This document shows, one piece after another, positions 28,494-40,000 of a stretch of DNA of 64,000 bases. Both the position numbers and the translations under genes were made by a program. Source of the DNA: Monarcha castaneiventris obscurior (taxonomy: Eukaryota > Chordata > Aves > Passeriformes > Monarchidae). The stretch lies in assembly GCA_026261815.1 (NCBI GenBank), contig JAMPIT010000890.1, forward strand, positions 8,524,001 to 8,588,000. Reading direction: 5' to 3'. Under the pieces are notes generated by a model. The model saw only the letters and a program-made list of their open reading frames with translations. It did no database searches and was not told where the DNA came from. Positions within the stretch are counted from its first letter, which is position 1; the number at the start of each line of letters is the position of its first letter.

Positions 28494-31400
28494 CAAACCC
28501 GCTCTGTTTAAAATGTTTAAAAGAAATACAAAACCTCTTTCAGTGATGCAGGAAATGGTCCCTTAAGTTGCCCTATGTAGTTCACCACAGCTCCTGACAA
28601 AAATCTGCTGTTTTAATACCTTATTCCATCTGCTTCTCTCTCTGCCCTGCGGTTTTGACCTTTGGGGAAGAATATCCATTCCTGAAAGTACCTAGAGCAG
28701 ATAGCTGCTTTTATATTCTGCCAATCCCTTATTCACTCTGTGTTTGGGCAAAATAACTCATTTCAAAGCTTTCTTTGTTGATGATTAATAGACCAAGCAA
28801 AATTTTGTCACCTTCTCAGGAAACGTGTACATTTGTGTTGTGCTTGCTGTAAGAAATGCGGGAAAAAACAACTTGTGGGAGTACCTTTGCAAAGGGAAGG
28901 AGGACACCAGGTGGTCAAAGAAGCCCAGACACCTGAGTCGCACTTCAGCTGCTTTCATAGTGCTCATCAAGTCTCTTCATTTGTATGCCCTGCTCTCAGG
29001 CAAAAGGGTTTTGTCTGAAATGTTTCATTTTAGAGAAGTGCTGGAATTTTTTTAGTAATATCTGTTTTGCTGAGGAATGTAAGTGCATCCTGATGACTTC
29101 TGTACCAGATGGGAGAGGGATTACAGGAACTCATGTGGCATTAGACCAAGAAAGCTGAGAAATTATCTCAGTCTGAAAGAGAAGGAATTTTAGACCAGAG
29201 AATGTTTGGTGAAGGGAAGAACACAGTTTTTAGTAACAGGTTTTTTTGTTCTTTCTTCTGGGAAAAAACCCAGTGAATGTAAGTATGGATTTTTTTCTGA
29301 GGTGTTGCTTCTAATAGTGTTTCCTTCTTTTTTTCTGAAACAGAATTGAAATTTTGGAAGCTAAAAAGTCAAAGAAGATCCCATTTGAAAGAAAAATTAG
29401 ATAATTTGTGTATATTTTCCTTTACTTTTAGCATCTGCAGTTGAAAGCCAGTCTCAGATTCACGTGTCAGATTGTCATCCAGATGGTGTTAGTGGTGGCT
29501 TCTTTTTCTAGCAGAGATGAAATTCAAGTTTCTTCTCACTTCAGGATAAACTTATTACTATGCATCTAATTCAGTTACTGGCACACTGTTGCTTCTGTTT
29601 TCTGAGGTAAGAAGTGGTTTCTGAGGTAAGTGGCTTTGGTATTTGTCTCCGAGTCTTGAGGATATTCATGTCAAGATTCAAACCAAATTTTAAAACAGGT
29701 TTGTAGTTTAAATTTCATTTTTTTTCTGGTTCAGACAGTGTTTTAGGCCAATGTTATCTGAAGAGCAATTCAAACCATAGGATTATTTGGCCTAAAATGG
29801 CTGAAGAAATTATGTATTTTTTTTTGTATCACAGTACATCCTGAGATCTCCCGAAACATATTGCCATCTCATGCCTTTAATTTCAGTGGGACCTGGATTT
29901 TAATTCCCCTGGTTTACGAGGTGGCTGGTGGGAATGGTTCACACTGAAGTTTCCTGCAGGGCTAGAACTGGTGTCTGATCACCAGTGAGGGCAGGGCTGA
30001 GCTCAGAAAGGTCACACCACAAGTGCCTCCCTCGACGTGCTCTTTGTTGTGCCATTGTTGGAACAGGGCAGGGCATCACCTGGAGCACACACAGAGCCCC
30101 TGTCACTGTGTCAGCAGGGACCATCAGAGCTGTGTCAGGGGCTGTGCTGCAGCCCCTGGAGCCAGCACTTAACAGGGTACAGCACTTTCTGCTAAGTGTT
30201 CAGGGCAGTAGCACGGCTATTGCCAAACGTGTATTCCTTCTGGATTGTAGCAGTTGTCCCTCTGGCTCTTCAAGGACGAGTGGGTCAGCTGCTTTACATC
30301 CAAGTATGTTCTTCCATCCTTTTTCATATAGGAACTGAAGACCCATAAGGGCTTCCTTGTTTTGGTGTCTCTTAAAAAAGAGTGCCAGAAATAGAGAGCC
30401 AATACCAAATTTGGGGTTCTTTTTTTTAACCTCATTACCTGTATAAGCATTGATAGGACTCTGATGCATTCAGCTGCCAGGATGAAATTCTCCAGGCTGG
30501 CTTTTTACACAAAAGGATTTTGTTTTAAGCATTTAAAGTGTGAAAATGTTTCTGTTTATAGAAATAAGTCACCTTTGACCAGAAATGGAAAACTTCAATA
30601 TAGAAGATAGCAAAACAACAACAACAGAATCTCTGTGACTGCCAATGCCATGACTTTGACAGCAAAAGTTGTGACTTTTAGGGTTTTTCCATAAGCTGTT
30701 AGAGAAAACTCTGTGACTGAGTGACACCAGAGAAAAAAATTGAGAGTTAGTAAAATATCAGAATGTCTTTCCTGTGGAAAACACTGGCACAATGAAAAGT
30801 GTTTTTTAACTGAGTGTTGAAAGTAAAAGAGGTTGCATTTTGAATAAGTCTACAGTATTGGTGGTGTAGCAAAATGTTGACCTGAGGTCCCTGTCTCAGG
30901 ACAGGTCCATTGCCGTTCCAGTTCCAACAGCCTTTCCAGAGGGTACGTAACAGTGCTAGGAATGGTAACTAAGAGCCCAGATTCCTGTCCCCCAGGTGAG
31001 TGTCTCCCCAGAGCATTATGAAGTTGAATTCCTCCCTCAGGTCCTTTGACAGTTGCATTTCTTCCCCTGCCATTTTGTGTCTCCAGCAGAGATAACATTC
31101 CTTGGCTGTGGCTTGGTGCCGAGGACCCTCTCCTTGGGAGGCAGGAGCTTCAAAGGCCATAAGAAGAAGAAGAAGACTATAAGCCATGGCTAAAAATCCT
31201 CTGTTGTACCTGAGAAGATCAATGTCTTCAACTGAGGAATGAGATTGGGCATGGATCTCGACTGGGTTGTTCTTTCGACGGGAAGGATTCTGGGTAAGGG
31301 TGAGCCTGGGAAGAAAGGTTATGTGTGAGTCCTGGTAACTGGTTCCTGCTGGTGAAATAAGGGAATAGGAGGGATGTCAGCCTCTGTGAGGGAAGGGGAC

Positions 31401-32879
31401 AGGAATTATGCTGAAGCCCCTGTTCATGCAGGGACCAACACCTCAGGTGGCTTCAGCTTCTCCCTCTCAGAGTGAAAGCAAGCAATGGCTTCTGTAGGCT
31501 TGGCATAGGCAAAGTGGAAAGAAATGAAAAATGCCCAATTAATCATTGTCGTTGGCATGTGCTCTTTTAATGGGGGAGGAGAAGAAAAGAATCAAGCTTG
31601 TACAGACTTACATTTTTGCTAGTGAGTGACCAGTGCATGAGATGTGTCCCAGATAAGCACTGTAGTGTCTTCTTTGTCCCTCATGAGCAAACTGTAACCG
31701 AGTGATGGGCGTTCTAATTCTGTGGCTAGGTCTGAGCCACACCTTGATGTTAACTGACTGCATTCATATCCTAAAGCTGAGATTATACTGTAGGTGCTTA
31801 GCATTTAAAAAAACATTGGCTTTCCATGATGACTAACCCTGAAGGAGAAGCACTTGACTAAGGAACTTCTTGAGAGTTTTTCCAAGCCCTGAAGTTTCTA
31901 CAGTTGTTTCATTCACACTCAGCTAGCCTGACCCATGCTAACACTTTGTTTTCCCTTGCAATTAGAATATTTCGGCTGCCATGTGAAATATGTGAGACTT
32001 TTTAGAGTTGTCAGAAGCTCAGCAGGATGACATTGAGTGTTTGCACAGCAGCTTATAACAGTCCCAAGACTAATTCCCAGATCAACCTTGTAGCTATTTT
32101 TAAACCAATGAAAAATATGGACTGCTGAATAAATCCATTTTGTTCATTGGCATATGATTCTGTTCCCACTTTTTATTTCACTGTTCCTTATTTGACAACT
32201 CAAAACACATTTCCAAACATACCCAAAATGAACATGTGGCTGTAGACTACCCATTAGTCTTTGACAGTCCTTTGGTCCAACAGCACATCTGGAAAGGGAT
32301 TTTGATGATATGTCTTTTCTTTTTAAAGCTGGAATGTACCAGTTCAGCAGCCATGTATTTAGCTTTTGTTGAATTTTCTTCTTTCTTCCAGTTTTTGTGG
32401 GTTTTTTTACAGGGTTTTTAATAATCATGCTGTAGTCATCTTGTTTTTTACTCTTCAGTGATCACAGCATCAGTAGCTATAAGTGTAGGGCCATTATTGG
32501 ACATAGAGAGGATTGAGATCCCTGATGTGACTGTGGGACAAAGGGAGTGTGAAACTCACTCCCATCCCACTGAATCTGTATCCTGGAGGAGCTTTTCAGT
32601 GCAGTTCTTCTCCCTTTGCCATTATAGATAGTAGTCTGTAACTACTGTAAATTCAGTCTGTAACTGAATTTAGCCTGCTTTTCGAACCTCTGTGTTCAGA
32701 GATTTCCAAGGAGCTGGTTAGGCTGTTCTCAGACCCATGCCTTAGGAAGCAGCATATGTGAACAGTCTGTCGTGTGTGAAACACCTTTGAAACTTGCTGT
32801 GTTGCCAGAAGTATGGCTGCAAGGAAAGAAAGATGACTTTGGTGAAGGGCCAGATAAAAGCTGACTGTTTAAATCAATT

Positions 32880-33095
32880 CAAAGGTGGTTGGTTTAGATT
32901 ACACATAAGAAAAAAGTCTTTTGCAGTGAGGATTGGTAAAGCACTGGAACAGGGTGCCCAGAGTGGTGATGAATGACCTGGAAACATTCAAGGGTCTCTG
33001 ATCTAGTTGAGGATGTCCCTGCTAATTGCACAGGGGGTTGGACTAAATGACCTCTAAAGGTCCCTTCAAACCCGAACTATTCTGTGATTCTACAT
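32880..33095 (+). mobile_element. CR1 LINE 3' fragment
   Basis: About 215 bp of CR1 3' end on the plus strand. It contains the GGTTTAGATTACACATAAG block, the GCACTGGAACAGGGTGCCCA block, GGGGTTGGACTAAATGACCT-like sequence near 33032-33053 and the terminal ATTCTGTGATTCT at 33079-33091. Confidence 0.87.
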
Positions 33096-34790
33096 TTCTC
33101 AGTGTGCAGTGCCTCTTGATTGACCACTGGGTCTATTTTCGTGCCTGGATGTTTACAGTCAGTCTCTACTCTCGCTCTGTCTGGTGAATATAACACTCAA
33201 GTGTTACAAGGAGGGGAACTGTGGCATGTGAAGGCACCTCCTGCTGAGGCGGGTACCCTGAGGAGCTGGGTCATGAGAAAGCCTGCTCTGGGCATGGCAG
33301 CTCTTCAAGATCTGTGACAAAGTCATCATCACCAGTGGTAACTGGAGAAATACTAGCAGACTTCTCCTAACAACTGCTTAATCCAGGATTCAGCACTAGT
33401 TCCAGCTGTTAACAATTATCCTCTCCCCGTGGCTTTGCTTAGATGTGGTGTTTGTCACAATAGACCCAACCTGTTAAACAGATACTGATTTTGGTCCAGC
33501 AGGGATGCCTTTAGTGACAGATAAAATGATTCCAGTGTACAGAGGATAATGTACTTCAATTTGTTAAATTTGCCAAATGTTTTGGGAACCTTTGGGATGA
33601 AAGGTGTCATAGAAATGTAGAGTGCTATTATTCATAAATCACTCTAATCTATTTTCCTACAAAAACCCCCAAACAACCACATATACGTCTTTCCTGCATT
33701 TTTTTCAATATTTGGTTGGTTTCTTTAAATCTACACATGGAACTGCTACCACTTAGTTCTTGTACCTTGACTGTGTCTCAGGCATTTTATCTGACCTTTT
33801 TTTAGGCAGTTATTTCCCTAATCTGTTTCTTCATGTATCTGAGCAATCTGTTTGCTGTGACTAATTTTGATGCATTGATTTTCAGTGCTTTCAGTGCCTT
33901 TATTTGAACACACAGTGAGTTTAAGCGTGCAAGTGCAGTTCATAAAGCTCAGTGAGTCCAAATACTTTGTCTGGTTGTGCTGACTTGATTGATTTACTGT
34001 ATTTTCCCATGTCCTAGGATTAATTACAAACAGCTGAAATAGAAAGGCCTAATGAAGAACTAATCTTGGTGTGAGAGCAGGGAAGAGAGATGTGTGAGAC
34101 AGGAATTCAGTAATCCTCGGCTGGAGGTTTAGTTGTACCTAAACACTGTCATTCATGGAGCCAACTTAAATTGTCAGTCAAGACCCTGTCAGTCTAAACA
34201 AATCTGAAGTGTGAAGAAATTTGCTTTAGTTGGCATTTAACTTTCCCTTGGCATCCAGTTCTTAGCTTTAATCAGAACATCTCACAGAAGATCGGGTTCA
34301 TTTTGATCCAGCTATGTGAAGTATTGTATGCAGTGGCTTGTTCTCAGAGAAGTTTCATCTCCAGCTTGAGGATATGGGAATGAGCAACATAAGCAAAGAA
34401 AGCATTTCCTCAGAAAGAACATCTGAGCAGTTTGCCAGGTCTCAGGTTACAGAGGGCAGCATTTCCAGCATTTTACTTACTTCTGTAAGGAAAGGAAAAA
34501 AGGGAACCCTCGTGTGGATGTTAGAGGGCTGATAATTTCTCATTTGATCTCTATTGCCTTACAGAAAATTTAAACCACGGTGGAGATAAGAAACATTATT
34601 AACCAACAAATTATAAATCAACAGGTTCTGAAACTACCACTAACATATACAGTAGCTCCAATATTGTGCATAGATTTTCCTCTGAAAGGCAATATTTATG
34701 GAAAAGTTGTAAGGTAACCAAAAAATAACTCTGTAACTGTAGCAACATCTAATGTATGTGTCATGTCATTTGGTGGGTTTGAACTTGGTG

Positions 34791-34825
34791 TATATAAAGT
34801 AATGGAAAGGACTGGAATTCACTCC
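34791..34825 (+). promoter_or_regulatory. Predicted TATA plus initiator core promoter
   Basis: TATATAAAG occupies 34791-34799. An initiator matching the YYANWYY consensus, TCACTCC, lies at 34819-34825, placing A+1 at 34821 and the TATA box at about -30, the textbook spacing. AATAAA follows at 34992. The transcript it would start has no long frame. It may belong to a non-coding RNA, to a candidate exon at 35664-35786, or to a decayed retroviral LTR. Confidence 0.35.
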
Positions 34826-35663
34826 CAAACAGATCTACAACCAGAAGATCATAGAGATCAGATCCACAGGTGGACCTAGGAAGTAAAGCACCAGGATGCC
34901 AAGCTACAACTGACAGTGAAAGACAGCAACTAACAACTGGGCATCTTCAGAGGAGGGAAGCAGAACCTGTCAGGTCAAATGATTGGATGGAAATAAAGTA
35001 GTTCAGTAAGGAATGAAACCCAAGGATGAAGTAATGATGACCAACTGATGTCTAAATTTTTGTGTATGACAATGATACCATAATTTGGTTTTTATAATAC
35101 AATGCATAACAGCATATTGTGTTTTCACTGAATAGGTATAATTTTTTTTCTGTTCTGGTTGACTGTTCATTATATTTTAACATATTCCTCATGTCTTTGA
35201 GCTGTTAAATGCCAAAGTAAACTTTGTTTTGAAATCTAGGCCTCCAGTCTAGGAAGTTCAGCAGTATTCTCCAGCATTTGCAGATCATCCATGTGGTATA
35301 TGTTTACCATTCTTGTAAGTTTTATATCTGTAGTTCAATTTCTACTATCTTTAAAATCATCAGTTAAAAGGGTTAATCTGTGGGCAGAAATAGTTTTAAG
35401 ATTCTCCTGAGGAGCTGTGACCACTGTCATGCCCTAGATGGAGGGGGCATGTAAGTTCCTTGAATTATGTTTACATTGTAATTTCTACTCCTCTATCTAC
35501 TACTTTGAACCTTTTCTTCTCCATGCAAAACACATTCTTACACGTTTCCATTCGCACCTTTTAAAAGGCAAACGTTGAAACCAAGTATATGGAAAATATT
35601 AATACATTGGGAAAAAAATGGTATAGGGATAGAAATCTAAGTACTTTCCTGATGTCTTTCCAG

Positions 35664-35786
35664 CCAGAGTGCAAGAGAGAGGCTCTCAAAGGGCATGCCT
35701 GCCATCAGATCCCTGCTCTTTTCATCATGTCCAGTGCCTCTGAAATGCTCAGCTTTACAACCATGTCACCAACAAGTTGCTGTGAG
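35664..35786 (+). CDS. Candidate internal exon of unknown transcript
   Basis: The segment has a good acceptor (CTGATGTCTTTCCAG ending at 35663) and a near-consensus donor (GAG then GTAAGAAA at 35787). It is 123 nt, 41 codons, open throughout and phase 0 at both ends. The residues, such as MSSASEMLSFTTMSPTSCCE, match no family I know. The predicted promoter at 34.8 kb lies 840 bp upstream on the same strand. It could equally be a non-coding RNA exon or a chance pairing of splice sites. Confidence 0.25.
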
Positions 35787-36450
35787 GTAAGAAATTCCTG
35801 TGACCCATTCGCTGCTGCTCATTAAATGTTCTGTGGCTATTCAAGCACCTTGGTGACAGCAGATGTTTGAATGTTAAAGCATATTCTGCAAATGAAATTT
35901 CGGTAACTGCAGGTTGAGATGCTGGGAAGTGGCTCTGTTTTATACCTTGTTCCTTGGCAGCCCTACAAGAAACCCAGCTATGGCTTAGGCATGTGCCTGC
36001 TCACTTGTGCAGCCGGGCAGAGCCACCCTAACCCGGCCAAGGGCCTTCATGGACCGTGGGGATGGAGCTCAGGGTGTGCAAAGGGAAAGCTGGAGCCGGG
36101 TTTGGCCAGACAGGAGAGGCTGGGGGAAGGGGGACAGCAGGGAATGCCCAGGTGCTGTTTCCAGCCACCTAAAAGGGGGTTCCAGGGAAGGCAGAGCCAG
36201 GTTCCTTGCAGCATAAGAGGCCAGGGGCATGAGCTGCCACAACAGAAATCCCAGGCAGCGCCCTCCATCCCAGGCTGCCTGCTCGGGACTGCAGGGCAGC
36301 AGGCACAGCCTCAGGTACCAACTCTCAAAGGGTGTCCAGCCTCGATGGTGGCACCTTCAGGGGCTCGGGATGCTGCCAGGATGGGCTGGGCAGAGACAGC
36401 CAGCTGGGCTGCCTTGGAAACGAGCTCCTCTGGTGTCCATCCTTTTAAAA

Positions 36451-36512
36451 TACATATATATATATATTTATATGTATGTATATATATGTATGTGTGTGTA
36501 TATATATATATT

Positions 36513-36545
<33 letters not shown>

Positions 36546-36690
36546 GTATGTGTGTATATATATACACATACATATATATGTGTATATATAGATACATATA
36601 TATATGTATCTATATATACGTACATATATATATATATATGTATCTATATATATATTCCTACATAGATATGTATGTATGCGTATATGTATT
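36451..36690. repeat. TA/TG-rich microsatellite
   Basis: About 240 bp of alternating TATATA, TATGTA and TGTGTATA tracts. Because few stops occur in such sequence, one frame runs 35919-36665 and would encode a Tyr/Ile-rich repeat; it is an artefact. The tract has many alternating purine-pyrimidine steps and self-complementary arms. Confidence 0.95.
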
Positions 36691-36769
36691 ATTTTTTTAA
36701 ATCGTGAGGTATTTGGGTGCGGATGGGGTTTGTTTATTTGTTTGTTTCAAGTCATCTGTTTGCCCGTGG

Positions 36770-37010
36770 AGCAGCGGTGGCGTGGCCAGTGAGGGTGACT
36801 GACGGGCAGTGTGGCTTGCTGGGGGCTAAGCTGCGCTTCGATCGCGGCCGGAGCTGGCAGCCCGGCAGCCCAGGAGGGGCTTGCGAGCGGCTTTTTAAAG
36901 CCTGGGATTTCCAGCGCTCCTCAGGATGAGTCGCAGCTCGGCAGCCCTGCACGGAGCAGATGTGCAGAGGGAAGGGAAATGCTTTCGGCTGAGCCCAAAA
37001 AGTACGTGCC
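36770..37010 (+). promoter_or_regulatory. GC/CpG-rich patch with TATA-like box
   Basis: It follows the TA-rich microsatellite. It contains GCGCTTCGATCGCGGCCGG near 36831-36850 and CTTTTTAAAG at 36891-36900. A downstream ATG at 36926 opens 26 codons to a GTACGT donor-like site at 37002. The neighbouring 36.0-36.4 kb segment is also GC-rich. It might be a distant first exon or promoter of OPN4X, 14 kb away, or of an unknown transcript. Nothing in the encoded residues is recognised. Confidence 0.3.
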
Positions 37011-40000
37011 AGGAGGAAGGCTTGGGAAGTGGGAGCTGGGCAGGGAGGAGGGAAGGGAGTATTTCTCTTCTGTTTTGTTTTCTAAGGAATAATTTAAATG
37101 AATTGCTTCTTCTTTAGAAGGAAAAAGAAGATCTCACTGAAGTTGTTTCAATATGAATTTTGATATTTATTTTCTCTGTGTGTATCTGACCCAACTCTCC
37201 CCAAAAGGATGTATTTTTTTTTGTGCTGTTTTTTTAGATTTTTAGGACTGATTTGGAGTTTTGGCTGATGGGAAAACTGGTTGTGCAAGGGGATGATGTA
37301 GCAGGAGGTTGCTTATGACAGTATTTGTTGCATTGCCAAGATCTGATTGATTAAACCTTATTGTGATCTGGTCCATAACAGCAAGAACATTTTTATGAGA
37401 AAGAAAATATAAATGAAGTCCTAAAGCAGATTTCAGAGCTGTTATCCTTTTGTGGAGCCGATTAATATAATGTAAAGTGACCTAAATGAACTGCTGTAGA
37501 AAGGCTTGTCAACTGTTTATACATTGGGCTAGGATTATTTGAACACATTCATAATGAAAAGAGGATTTTCTTGTGCATTACAAATTAGTCATGATGATTT
37601 GAGGCAGAAGACTGAGATAGGTCAGCAAGCTAAATATAAAGAATTTTTGTACCTCCGTCCTCATACATCTTCATCCCTGTATACCCTGACCTTATACCAT
37701 TACAATATTTTGTAGAGATTTTAGGACAGAAGCTTTATTGCTAAGTCTTTGATAACTTGTCTAGACTTAGTTTTATTAGGCAGCCCAGCCCTGTCATTCA
37801 AAGAAGTCTACCAAGAATACTTGTTTCTAGTCTGAAGAGTGGAAGAGAGTGGTTGTGGGAATGCTGTGGCAGAAACTGCAGCCTGGGAGGAAAACTGCAG
37901 ATATTGTTTAATTGCAACAGGTCATTGTCCAGGAATAAGCCAAACAAAAAGTTGGGGCAAGCTTTTTATGGAGTCCTTTTAAGTAATAAACAGGTGGCAA
38001 GTGAAAAGGAATTTGAGCGTGGTAACTCATAACTCCAAATTATTTACCCATATTTACCCATATTGTGTTCTGGTACTGCTAAAGGTCTTAACTTTCAGTT
38101 TGTCTTTTTTATTACATCTTTACCACAGTGACCCTTTGCATTATTTTTGCTGTTAAATTTTCTCTAAAGTTTCTGCGGAAAACCAAGTTTTGTTCCCTGT
38201 CACCAAATTTTCAACTAGTTCACATCCTGTATTGTTTTCTCTTGCCATAAACTTAGCTGTGCAAAAACATGTGTATATGCAAATAAGTAAGTTGATCAAG
38301 GGATCTAAAGCTGAAATTCAGTTGACTTTGTTTGGCTGTCTTCAGAGGCTGCAAATTATCCCCCCCAGGATGTCCTGTGTTTCAAATGCCCTGAGGTGCC
38401 AGCCTGGAGAGAGAGGGTGGCTGCTGAAGATGGTTTGTTTAGTCCAGCAGTCCGTGGCTAAGCAGGTGGGAAGTAGAATTCAGGGCACAAACTGGACCCT
38501 GAGTAGAGACGTGTGTCTGCATATTGTGGCAGGTGGTTAAGTGAGGCTGGTCACACTCCTAAACCCCCAGGGCATGACAAAGCAGTGTTCCTGCATGAGG
38601 TGATTCAGCCTTTGGTGTCAATGTAGCCACGAGTTTTTCAAAGTTATGCAAACTTAATAGAAGCATGGAGTTGCAAGACATGGCAGCTGCAATACAAGTC
38701 AAGCTCTCTGAGCCCTGAAAAGTAGGAAATCTTAGAATACAGGTGCCAGGGAATTTTAAGTAGCTACTCATAATGCAGCTGAGAGAAACCACCAGGCTGA
38801 CTTGCATAAATTGATTGCGTGCTGTTGGACCCTCCTCATAAATTCTGTGATGCGGACAGCCACCCTGGGAAATGTTGAAATAAAAAAGTGCTGTTCAAAA
38901 TTCACATGCAGCTTTGGTAGGCACTGGGACTTGAGAGCATGCTTAGCAGGTAGATAACTCAGCAGTCTGAAATGCCTGCTACAGATGGTGGTCAGGAGCT
39001 GAACATGTGATGTGGCCCATGCAGAACACAGGGCATGGTTCAAGGATGCAGGCTTGGTCTGCTGTGCAAATGGATCACCCCATGTGCCTGGGCCAGCCTG
39101 TTGCAGTGAGGTCTGAGCTGGGAGTTACCAGCTGATCCTGCTGAGACAGCCCAGGGAATGGTATCAGCAGCTTTGTTTGACACCATTTGCAAAGCTGAAA
39201 TGCATCCTAAGCGGAAAGCCCAAGACATGGGGAGATGGACTGTTCTGATTCTTGCTGATCCCTCTGGACTGACTGCCATTGGCACAGCTGTGCTGCCAGT
39301 GAGATGACTGACGAGGTGAAATGGCCGCATGGGGAAATGGGCAACTTTTAAACAGCCCCAGCTCATCTAGACCTACTAAAGCAACAGGAAGGAGCTCACT
39401 TTGCTGGTGCTTTGCAAAGTTTGCAATGCCTGAAAAAGGACTGGATCCCAAGTGAGAAGGAAATTTGTTTGAGTTTTAATTATAAAAAGGGCAAAGTACT
39501 TTCATCGAACTTTCTGCAGCCAATAACTTTAGTGTTCCATAAATTATCTGCCTTTTGCTAAGGAAGAAAAATATGCATAGTTTCTCATATACCTGATATC
39601 TTTTACTACAATTTCTGTACTGAAACTCGTGAAAATACTCAAATGATGTAGTTGACGTTACCATGATTGGGAAAGGGTCAGCATGGCTTAGAAACATGCA
39701 GTGTTGCTGTCACCATGCAGTCACTGTTGTAAGAGGTCCCTCCCTCCATGGTGCTGCAGAGCCCACTGCACCAAAGCTGAGTGACAGCAAATGAAGGTGA
39801 CTTCAGGAGCATCAGGGAGACTCTTAGTGGATCAATGCTGGCGCTTTGGAAAACTCAAGTGGCACTGCTGTAGGAACGTGCCAGTCAGCTACTCCTCAAG
39901 CAGCTGGTGAGGGAAGGCAGCGTGGTTCAAATGCTGGAGGGCTGCAAGATCTGCGGTGTTTGCCATCCATCCTCCACAGCACAGGAGGCAGCAGTCTCAT

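Larger units (their letters stand above)
27651..34790. other. Non-coding, no gene recognised
   Basis: Contains the CR1 fragment at 32.9 kb, the A15 run at 28.48 kb, an AAG run near 31165 and a perfect 8-bp hairpin at 32649-32671. No coding exon was recognised on either strand. Confidence 0.7.

Noticed and set aside
35919..36665. Longest open frame of the window (248 codons)
   Set aside because: Its second half is the translated TA/TG microsatellite (Tyr/Ile/Val/Cys runs) and its first half is low-complexity GC-rich sequence with no family resemblance. The length comes from lack of stops in the repeat.
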